From a virus: a stretch of 25,613 nt of DNA. Every line of letters begins with the position of its first letter. The first letter of the stretch is position 1. Below the pieces are notes generated by a model. That model did no database searches. It was not told the origin of the DNA and saw nothing but the letters and a program-made list of their open reading frames with translations. The stretch covers positions 1-25,613 of IMG/VR virus record IMGVR_UViG_3300047476_000762. The stretch is one strand, 5' to 3'. Both the position numbers and the translations under genes were made by a program. This document shows positions 7,225 through 14,500 of this stretch, one piece after another.

Positions 7225-7244
7225 GATGCTGTCTGACTAGCATC
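7225..7244. other. Third hairpin in the gp23 downstream gap
   Basis: GATGCT and AGCATC pair as a 6-base stem with an 8-base loop (GTCTGACT). No T tract follows. It could be an RNA-processing or stabilising element. I could not fit it into a tRNA fold. Confidence 0.45.
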
Positions 7245-7287
7245 AAGTGTTATTATATAGTCACTGCAAGTAGAAAGCAAACTTTAT

Positions 7288-7295
7288 GATAAATA
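7288..7295 (+). promoter_or_regulatory. Candidate late promoter (GATAAATA) for the 225-residue protein
   Basis: It has seven of eight bases of TATAAATA and lies downstream of three hairpins. It is 86 bases before the ATG at 7382, far longer than the 7-32 bases at the other candidate boxes, leaving a long 5' leader. Confidence 0.5.
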
Positions 7296-7300
7296 ATTTT

Positions 7301-7359
7301 GTTCTAATCATTTGAGCCTCAATAGAGGACTTTGCGGCACCCACCGCGAGGCCTAGAAC
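7301..7359 (+). promoter_or_regulatory. Possible structured 5' leader
   Basis: GTTCTA (7301-7306) pairs with TAGAAC (7354-7359) and would enclose two small hairpins: CCTC-AATA-GAGG (7317-7328) and GCGG-CACCCA-CCGC (7334-7347). The arrangement is a three-way junction ending 8 bases before the AAGGAGA ribosome site (7368-7374). The pairings are read by eye. No riboswitch class is recognised. Confidence 0.4.
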
Positions 7360-7381
7360 GCCATAACAAGGAGATAAACAA

Positions 7382-8059
7382 ATGGGACGTCCACTTAACA
7401 AAAGATATATTAATCCACTGGGTACAGGGCCCGGCGGCGAAGGTGTAACAATCACATCTGGTAATGCAGTTGCAACATTCAGTGCTGTTGGCAGCGGATA
7501 CTATGCAGCCAATGTAAGCGCGACTGTGAGCGCACCAGACCTAACAAACGGCACAACTGCAACCATCGGCACAGTATACTTGCACGCCAACGGTGCAATC
7601 AAAGCATTAGGAGTCACATCGGCTGGATCAGGTTATACTGCTGATCCAACAGTAACATTCTTTGGTGCAAACAGTGGAGCAGCCGCAGCCACAGTAGCAA
7701 TTGATGCAGCTACTACCAGTGCCAACGCTATCCTGGCCAACTGCTTTTTCACAACAGGCAGTGTTGGAGTACTAACAGCAGACATCGTAAAAGCACGTGG
7801 TGCTCGCACATTTGTGTGCAAAACTGGTTCAACTGTTGAAACATTAAAACTAATCACAAGTCCAAATGCCAATCCATATGCAGGTGGACAAATGACTATC
7901 ACAGCCACATTTGCTGATGCTAGCACATTCAACGTGGCTAAAATCACAAACCGCAAGGTATACAGTTCAACTGGGCAAAGCTACAAATGGACATTGACCA
8001 CCGGCGCAGAAGCCAATGTATCGGCAACTGATATTACCGTGGTTGTTTCTAGTCTGTAA
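7382..8059 (+). CDS. Virion protein of unknown function, MGRPLNKRY type
   Basis: This 225-residue protein starts MGRPLNKRYI, a beginning I have seen on small proteins next to capsid genes in aquatic T4-like phages. It has a clear AAGGAGA site 7 bases before the ATG. Residues about 20-110 are Ala/Thr/Gly-rich beta sequence carrying a GSGY...PTVTF unit (SAGSGYTADPTVTFFGAN), a repeat type common in phage surface proteins. GSGYYAAN at about 38 looks like a degenerate first copy. Residues about 130-225 form a second domain beginning DIVKARGARTFVCKTG. The gene stands alone between two terminators with its own promoter and leader, as expected of a separately regulated, abundant structural protein such as a head decoration or fibre-associated protein. 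That role is inference; no enzyme motif is present. Confidence 0.6.
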   Translation: MGRPLNKRYINPLGTGPGGEGVTITSGNAVATFSAVGSGYYAANVSATVSAPDLTNGTTATIGTVYLHANGAIKALGVTSAGSGYTADPTVTFFGANSGAAAATVAIDAATTSANAILANCFFTTGSVGVLTADIVKARGARTFVCKTGSTVETLKLITSPNANPYAGGQMTITATFADASTFNVAKITNRKVYSSTGQSYKWTLTTGAEANVSATDITVVVSSL

Positions 8060-8077
8060 TTTTAATTGCTGTAAGAT

Positions 8078-8107
8078 AAGAAAAGAGGGTTCGCCCTCTT
8101 TTCTTTT
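8078..8107 (+). terminator. Intrinsic terminator with UUCG loop
   Basis: AAGAAAAGAGGG and CCCTCTTTTCTT form a perfect 12-base stem around TTCG, followed by TT. It starts 18 bases after the stop of the 225-residue protein. The A/T-rich stem base gives it weaker terminator character on the minus strand too. Confidence 0.9.
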
Positions 8108-8121
8108 GAGCACGTAAATCG

Positions 8122-8129
8122 TATAAATA
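8122..8129 (+). promoter_or_regulatory. Late promoter, exact T4 consensus TATAAATA
   Basis: This is an exact TATAAATA directly after the UUCG terminator, ending 20 bases before the ATG at 8150. It is one of two perfect matches in the window and probably starts the transcript for genes 8150-9569. Confidence 0.75.
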
Positions 8130-8149
8130 AAGCAAATGGTAAATTTCCT

Positions 8150-8794
8150 ATGAGTATCATAAAAAACGCCAGCGGTCCTTATGTGATTCGCACAATAAAT
8201 GCTTCAGATCCTATTATTTTGGATTCTGGTAATGTAATCATCAATGGTAATTTGTTTGCACGAGGCAGTTCAACCACAATCAGTACCACAAACACAGACA
8301 TTTATGATAATACAATTACTTTGAATAAAGGTGTTACTGGTGCTCCTATTTTAAATGCTGGTATTAGCGTGGTGCGAGGTACCAGCCCAAATGTTGAGGT
8401 ACGCTGGAACGAAGGCACACAAAATTGGCAAATCACCAATGATGGTAGTGTCTATTACGATGTAGTGGCAACCACTACAGGAAATACCAGACTTGTAGAC
8501 GACTTGAATCCTCAGCTAGGGGCCAATCTTAACACTGCCAATTTTGCAATTAGAAACAATGACGGAAATTTAGTATATGTTGACCCAACTGATGCTCTGC
8601 GCATAGATGGAAACATTCAAATCAAAAAAGTTGCGAACTTCCCTACTCCGTCTGTTGTGGACAATTATAATGTGTTAGTCTCATCAAATGTTGGAACCGG
8701 TGGCACCGGTTTATATATCACCAACGATGAAGGAATTACCAATCAAGAACTCATTAGTAAATCTAGGGCAGTGGTTTACAGTATAATATTTTAA
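8150..8794 (+). CDS. Tail-fibre-type virion protein with one shared fibre module
   Basis: This 214-residue, Asn/Thr/Gly-rich, beta-strand protein has no signal peptide or enzyme motif. Residues about 29-98 hold the module INGNLFARGSSTTIS...IYDNTITLNKG...NAGISVVRG...VRWNE...W. I know this module from fibre and structural proteins of aquatic T4-like phages, and it recurs here in the 1431- and 765-residue proteins. The second half (about 105-214) includes LNPQLGANLNTANFAI and ends with a hydrophobic strand. There is no Shine-Dalgarno sequence before the ATG (AAATTTCCT), unusual among its neighbours. It lies first in a unit with the 103- and 149-residue genes, with gaps of 11 and 2 bases. A role in a fibre or its attachment is inferred. 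Confidence 0.6.
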   Translation: MSIIKNASGPYVIRTINASDPIILDSGNVIINGNLFARGSSTTISTTNTDIYDNTITLNKGVTGAPILNAGISVVRGTSPNVEVRWNEGTQNWQITNDGSVYYDVVATTTGNTRLVDDLNPQLGANLNTANFAIRNNDGNLVYVDPTDALRIDGNIQIKKVANFPTPSVVDNYNVLVSSNVGTGGTGLYITNDEGITNQELISKSRAVVYSIIF

Positions 8795-8805
8795 GGTAAC
8801 AGTTT

Positions 8806-9117
8806 ATGTCAATTTTTAATTCAACGTTAGTAGATTCAGTAGCCAGTTCTATTTACACGTCAGCTGGCAATAGTGCTGTTACCACAGCATATCTTTGTAA
8901 TAAAACCCCAAACGCAGTGATTGTGAATGTGTTTGTTGTGGCATCAGGATCTGTGGCCAGCGGCGATAACATTATCTATAGTAATCTAAGTATCGCAGGT
9001 TATGATACCTATGTGATGGAATCAGAAAGATTGTTGTTCAACAATGGTGATTTTATTTCGGCAAACAGCAGTGTGGCAAGTGCAGTGGTTGCCACAACTA
9101 GTTATACAGGTATCTAA
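8806..9117 (+). CDS. Small beta-sandwich virion protein
   Basis: This 103-residue protein is dominated by short hydrophobic strands (TTAYLCNKTPNAVIVNVFVVAS, then IIYSNLSIAGYDTYVMESERLLFNNGDFISA), and ends ATTSYTGI. The pattern of a valine-rich strand pair, a GDNIIYSN-like turn and a LLFNNGD segment is one I associate with small structural proteins next to fibre genes in marine and freshwater T4-like phages. The start has AAGG at 8793, overlapping the previous stop. The next gene begins two bases after its stop, which suggests coupled translation. The exact place in the virion is unknown. Confidence 0.55.
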   Translation: MSIFNSTLVDSVASSIYTSAGNSAVTTAYLCNKTPNAVIVNVFVVASGSVASGDNIIYSNLSIAGYDTYVMESERLLFNNGDFISANSSVASAVVATTSYTGI

Positions 9118-9119
9118 AC

Positions 9120-9569
9120 ATGGGAAGATTTTTAAAAAATCGCGAAATAGAAAGTCAAGGCTACTCAACTAGAATGCCGTTTGGGCCAACTGCGCTTAGA
9201 ACAGGTACACCAGTTAATGGTCTATTTAGATTTAATACAGATACCACTCGGGTAGAAGTATACTATAATTCAACTTGGAACACCATAGCCAAGGTGGGGG
9301 CGAGTGAAATTGTCAAGGACAGTCAAGGAGCTGCTTCACCTGGAGCCAATCTTGAAGCAGCAGATGGATTTAGAACCACTTTTACCATGAGCAAGAGCTA
9401 TGCTGCTGGATTGGAAACACAAGTGCTTATCTATGTAGGCAACATTTTTCAAAATCCAGGCGTGGCCTATACATTTAATGGCACTACCACTGTTACATTT
9501 ACCAGTCCGCCACCGCTAGGACAAACCATAATCATTCTGCACAATTTGCCAAGTACAGACACCATTTGA
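9120..9569 (+). CDS. Small fibre protein with RFN/W and beta modules
   Basis: This 149-residue protein starts MGRFLKNREIESQGYSTRMPFGP. Residues about 27-60 form the module TPVNGLFRFNTDTTRVEVYYNSTWNTIAKVG. Residues about 81-145 form TTFTMSK...VLIYVGNIFQNPGVAYTFNGTTTVTFTSPPPLGQTIIILH. The same pair of modules appears near the C-terminus of the 630-residue protein (about 405-510) and of the 1431-residue protein (about 1167-1281), but here it makes up nearly the whole protein. Such small stand-alone copies may cap or join fibres; that is inference. The start codon lies two bases after the previous stop and relies on an AGG within the upstream gene. Confidence 0.6.
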   Translation: MGRFLKNREIESQGYSTRMPFGPTALRTGTPVNGLFRFNTDTTRVEVYYNSTWNTIAKVGASEIVKDSQGAASPGANLEAADGFRTTFTMSKSYAAGLETQVLIYVGNIFQNPGVAYTFNGTTTVTFTSPPPLGQTIIILHNLPSTDTI

Positions 9570-9574
9570 TAGCC

Positions 9575-9582
9575 AATAAATA
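9575..9582 (+). promoter_or_regulatory. Candidate late promoter (AATAAATA)
   Basis: It differs from TATAAATA at the first base and ends 18 bases before the ATG at 9601. An AGGAG ribosome site follows at 9590-9594. Confidence 0.6.
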
Positions 9583-9600
9583 ATCTTGTAGGAGAGCACA

Positions 9601-11493
9601 ATGGCTATTGGACGAGTTGCTGGACCCATGTTACTTTCAACTCTGGATCGTCAAGGAGTTGATCTAAACTTTGTAACAGATCCGGGCACTGGCACACAAA
9701 CACTGGTATATTTAGATTTTAGTAACTTCCGTATGGGAGTGAATACCAGCGCCACAACTGAACGATTAACAGTAGAAGGTAATATCAGTGTAAATGCCTA
9801 TATAAAGACCAGCGCAGTTAATCAACCGCTGTATCTAGAAGCCAACGGAACTGGGCAAACCATAATTGCCAACGTCAATGTAGTAAAAGGAAATATCAAT
9901 GCCACGGACATTGGTACCACTATTCCATCAACCGCACAATTTACCATTGCTAACACCACAGGCAAATTAACTGCTAATACGCTCCAAGCTCAAAATCTTA
10001 CTCCTGGACGCATTGTTTTTAGCGATGGCACCGGACTTAACGACGATCCTGATCTATTGTTCTTTACCGGCAATAACACATTCTATGCCACAAGTATTGA
10101 AAGTGCTGGTACCGTTGGTTATGCCAACTTGAATATTACCGGAGAATTCATTTACAACTTTGGCGCACCTGCTAGTGTGCCTTATTTTACAGCCAACAGC
10201 ATGTTGTATGTGAGTCCAGGTATAAGATTTTTTGAAGGCAATTCGGTATTTCGTGCAAATAATGTACAAATAGCATCACAGCCAATTAATCGTGTGCTTT
10301 ATACTAGCGCCTCAAACGCAGCAGTTACTTCATCTGCATTGTTGTATGACGGATCTACTTTTACATCTTCAGGTATTACACGACTTGGTGGCATTCAATT
10401 CACCAGTCAAACCATATCAGGAGTTGGAGTAGATACTGATATAATTATAAGTCCTGATGGATTGGGCACTGTAAGTGTAAACAATCATAGAATATCAAAT
10501 ATTGATACTCCAGTAAATGGTGCAGATGCAGCTACCAAACAGTATGTTGACGATCGTGTGGTTATTTCCAATACCAATAGGATTTTCCAGGCGTCTAGTC
10601 AAGTGATTGTGCAAGATAATGGACTAGGCACAGCTAATGTGGCTATTACTGTGAACAACACTCAGATAGCGAGATTTACTGACACCTTTGCTTTTATTGG
10701 CGATCTTTCCATATATGATAACATAGTGAACAGTTCAGCAGGAGAAATTATACTAAATCCTGCATTGCAAAATAGAATTAGAGTAGATGCCACATCTTCT
10801 TTGCTGGTACCAGTTGGACTAACAGCAGAACGTCCGCCTATACCAGAGACAGGAGATCTGCGCTTCAACAGCGAACTAGGCACAATTGAATGGTATACTG
10901 GTACAGAATGGGATAATGCTACTGCTGCTAACACTGTGTCTAGTCAAATTGTTATTCCTAACGGAATAGATAACACATTCACACTGGACCAAGGTGCTAC
11001 CACAGACACAATTCTAGTGAGTATCAATGGTGTTATACAGGCACCTAGCAGTGCTTACTCCGTCGCAGGTACCACACTTACTTTAACCGAAGTGCCCTTG
11101 TCTACAGACATTATTGAAGTACGATTTTTAGCGGCAGGCATAGCGTTTGCATCAAATCCCATATTCATCAATTCAACATATACCAACGTGACCACAGGCG
11201 GAACCACTGTGGATATCTTTAGTATTGCACAATATCGTTCAGCAGTATATGATTTCACTGTAAAAAATGCCACCACAACACAGTACCAAGTGGGGGAAAT
11301 ATATCTAGTTCACAACAACATATCTGGCAATGTACAAGCCGCGACCAAAACTAGAATTGGCACTCAAACAGATCTGGTTACCTGGAGCGTGACCATAGAT
11401 GGCTTGGGTGTGGTTAGACTGGTAGCAACTGCTGTCAGCGGCTCCGGCACTACACAGGTCAAGCTGGGCAGAACCTATTTCAACGATCAGTAA
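9601..11493 (+). CDS. Modular tail-fibre-type virion protein (630 residues)
   Basis: This beta-rich Asn/Thr/Ser/Gly protein starts MAIGRVAGPMLLSTLDRQGVDLNFVTD. Residues about 30-290 are repetitive strands with GNI/GNN motifs. Residues about 295-318 contain ISNIDTPVNGADAATKQYVDD, the ATKxYVD motif seen in many phage fibre proteins. Residues about 401-435 hold the module RPPIPETGDLRFNSELGTIEWYTGTEW, and about 456-510 hold the module TFTLDQ...ILVSINGVIQAPSSAYSV. The C-terminal domain (about 537-630) has DIFSIAQYRSAVYDF and EIYLVHN, and matches the end of the 1431-residue protein. It is preceded by its own late promoter and an AGGAG site 6 bases before the ATG. No terminator is obvious after it. 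A fibre or baseplate-appendage role is inferred from modules only; the receptor is unknown. Confidence 0.65.
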   Translation: MAIGRVAGPMLLSTLDRQGVDLNFVTDPGTGTQTLVYLDFSNFRMGVNTSATTERLTVEGNISVNAYIKTSAVNQPLYLEANGTGQTIIANVNVVKGNINATDIGTTIPSTAQFTIANTTGKLTANTLQAQNLTPGRIVFSDGTGLNDDPDLLFFTGNNTFYATSIESAGTVGYANLNITGEFIYNFGAPASVPYFTANSMLYVSPGIRFFEGNSVFRANNVQIASQPINRVLYTSASNAAVTSSALLYDGSTFTSSGITRLGGIQFTSQTISGVGVDTDIIISPDGLGTVSVNNHRISNIDTPVNGADAATKQYVDDRVVISNTNRIFQASSQVIVQDNGLGTANVAITVNNTQIARFTDTFAFIGDLSIYDNIVNSSAGEIILNPALQNRIRVDATSSLLVPVGLTAERPPIPETGDLRFNSELGTIEWYTGTEWDNATAANTVSSQIVIPNGIDNTFTLDQGATTDTILVSINGVIQAPSSAYSVAGTTLTLTEVPLSTDIIEVRFLAAGIAFASNPIFINSTYTNVTTGGTTVDIFSIAQYRSAVYDFTVKNATTTQYQVGEIYLVHNNISGNVQAATKTRIGTQTDLVTWSVTIDGLGVVRLVATAVSGSGTTQVKLGRTYFNDQ

Positions 11494-11543
11494 ACTGCGT
11501 ACATTGCGATTTTTATCTGTAGAGTTGTAGAATCCAAAATCTC

Positions 11544-11551
11544 GCTAAATA
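11544..11551 (+). promoter_or_regulatory. Candidate late promoter (GCTAAATA)
   Basis: A TAAATA core in the 90-base gap, ending 32 bases before the ATG at 11584. The sequence TAAATAGTTAAA is shared with the exact promoter at 16086. An AGGAG ribosome site lies at 11571-11575. Confidence 0.45.
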
Positions 11552-11583
11552 GTTAAAATTGAGTCCTTTCAGGAGCTAGGTTC

Positions 11584-14500
11584 ATGGCCGTTACCAGAAT
11601 AAAAAACAATCAGATCACTGATGCAACCATATTTGCAAACGAAAAAATTGCAGCTCAAACCATTGTGGGCACGCTGTTTAACCCCAATGTTACCATTGCG
11701 TCTAACATCACAATCAACGGAAATCTCAGCGTTTCCGGTACTACTCAAACAATCAACAGCGTAAACACACTGATCAATGATCCGTTGGTGATTTTTAACA
11801 ACGGGTATGTGGGTTCTCCAAGTTATGATGTAGGTGTGCTGGTAAACAGAAATCTAAATCCAATAAATGCAGCCTGGATCTGGCGCGAAGCCAACGTGGG
11901 TTTTGCAGGTGTACTAACATCAGAAACTGGTACAACTACCGGCAGTATCAACAATACTACCTATGCAAACTTGATTATTGGTAATACCATAATTGACGCT
12001 TATAGTGTGAACAGTGTGAATGTAGATACAGGTGCATTTCAAGTACGCGGTGGCGCTGGTATTTCTGCTAACCTTAACGTGGGAGGCACAGGCAGTCAAT
12101 TTGGTGCTACTGGTGGGCTCACTGCTATTGACAGTAATGTTCCAGTCTTACAGATTACACAACTGGGCAGCACACGTTATGGTTTCATGATTACTGATAC
12201 CAATAATAATGGTGCTCTGGCTCTAAGAACAACCAGTGCCAAAGGTGCAGAAATTCACACCTTTGGTGGTACAAACAAAGATATCTATATTCAACCAGAT
12301 CGTTTAAAGAGCATCTGGTTGCCTGCAGGCAATGCAGCAGTATTAATTGACAATAATATCAACAGTACACTGGCCAACGTGGGTGCGTTGAATGTAACTG
12401 GGTCAGGCGGTATCTTTGTTGGCGGCAATTTGAATGTTGGAACCAGTGCCAGTTTTGAAAGCGGCCGCGTTTACATACAAGCCCCAACAACACAACCAAA
12501 TACCATTGCTCTAAGCTATGGTACTTTATACACCGGATTAGGCACAAATGTAACAGCAGTTGGCGGATCAATTGGACGTACCAGCATTGGCGATCGGTCA
12601 ACTGTGTTTGGTGCAGGTGCTGGCAATACTGCTCCAGGTACAGACAACACCTTGGTTGGTCATATGGCAGGTGGTTCTGTTTCTGGAACCAATAACCAAT
12701 TTTTTGGTACATTTGCAGGTAATGCGATCAGCACAGGCAGCTATAACGTTATCATTGGTTCATATGACGGTAACGTAATTGCTGATCAAAACAACCAAGT
12801 GGTTATTGCTGATGGTGCAGGTGCACCACGTATTCGTATTGATGCTGCGGGTAACACATTTGTTGTTAGCGGCGTAAACAGCACAACAGCCAATACTGGA
12901 GCATTCACTGTGCAAGGTGGCGCAGGCATTGGTGGCAACTTGAACATTGGTGGCGCACTTGGTGTGGCCAGTGCTCGTGTGATTCTTGACGCTACACAAA
13001 CTTCTATTGTTCTAGCAGGCAATACAGCGACCACATACCTAGCAGCAGACAGTGTGTTAATTGGTCAGAAGATTGGCAGCGGCACAATATTTGGTACCAA
13101 GTCCACGATTGTTGGCAGCGAAGCAAGCAACACAAATAACAATGCAACTGAGAACACATTGATTGGTTATCGTGCTGGTTACAGTGGCGCCGGTCAACAA
13201 ACAACTGCGATTGGTTCGCAAGCTGGTCTAAACTTGCTAAGTTCGGCTACTAATAACCAGTTGTTTGGTTACAATGCTGGTAGCCAAATAACCACTGGTG
13301 ATTATAATGTGGTGCTTGGTGCTAATACCATGACTGGTCTTGAGACTGTAAACAATAATATCTTGATCAGCGACGGTCAAGGTACTGGTCGTATTCAGGT
13401 CACAGACACTGGTGTAACCAAGATTTTTGCAACCACTCAGTCAGACAGTCCTGCAACAGGTGCATTGATTGTGTATGGCGGCATTGGAGTGGGCGGTAAC
13501 AGCTATGTGGGCGGTAACCTAACAGTACAAGGCAATTTGAGTGTGCTAGGTAACACAGTTACCATTGGTTCGCAAAACCTAACAGTGCAAGATTCAATTA
13601 TTGAGTTACACACGTTTGCTAACCTAGCACCGTTGACTGTGGATGACGGCCGTGACGTTGGTATAAGAACTCATTATTATAAAGGCACTGATCAGAACAG
13701 CTTCTTTGGATTTCAAAACAGCACTCAAAACTTTGTGTGGCTACAAAACAGCACAGAAGCCAGCGGTGTACACACAGGCACCTACGGTAATGTGCAGTTT
13801 GGTAGCCTGTGGCTAAGTAACACCACTGCCAGCGGTAGTCAAACATCAGGTGCACTGGTTGTAAAAGGTGGTATTGGCACTGGGGCACTCAGCTACTTGC
13901 ACAGTATTGTAGTTGACAACAGCATTAGTGCAACTGGCACAGATGCTGCAATTACCTTTAGCCCAACTGGCACCAGTGGATTGGTAACAATCAACCCAGC
14001 TGGTATAACTGGCAGTATCAACAACATGAACATTGGTACCAGTGCACCGGGCACTGGCTATTTCAAAGATCTATTTGTATTGGCCAGCACCACACCGCAA
14101 GGTCGTAATGTAGAATTTAGTGGCAATGGTTATGCTAATCTAAGCCCAACTGGTGCAGTTAAGATCAGTCCGCAGAGTTCCAATGGCCAAAGCAGCAACA
14201 TGGACAATGTGTACATTGGTAACACAACTCCTCGTCAGGCTACATTTACCAGTGCCAATGTTGATGCAGATTTTAAACTAACAAGTTTCACTGGTAACAG
14301 TGTATTGTTCATTGACAGTGCTGCTACCAGTAACCTGGCAATTACACAACGCAACGAAAACTTCAACTTCCAAGTTACTGCTAACACATTCAGTGGCTAC
14401 ATGTTGAGTGTGGGTGTAGCAGGTGACACACAAACTCCAACTGATACATTTAATATTCGTTATCAAGGTGATGCCTATAACCCACAAAGTACTATTGCTG

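Noticed and set aside
7184-7260. tRNA-like elements on the minus strand (TTCAATA loop and a GATGCT/AGCATC hairpin)
   Set aside because: The supposed T-stem does not pair, the anticodon-type loop is 8 bases, and no acceptor stem closes the fold. A terminator plus a hairpin explains the sequence.
7261-7455. Minus-strand frame covering the leader region, possible partner of the reverse terminator
   Set aside because: The 64-codon frame overlaps the start of the 225-residue gene, lacks a ribosome site and resembles no protein I know. It is too weak to call even though it points toward the reverse terminator.
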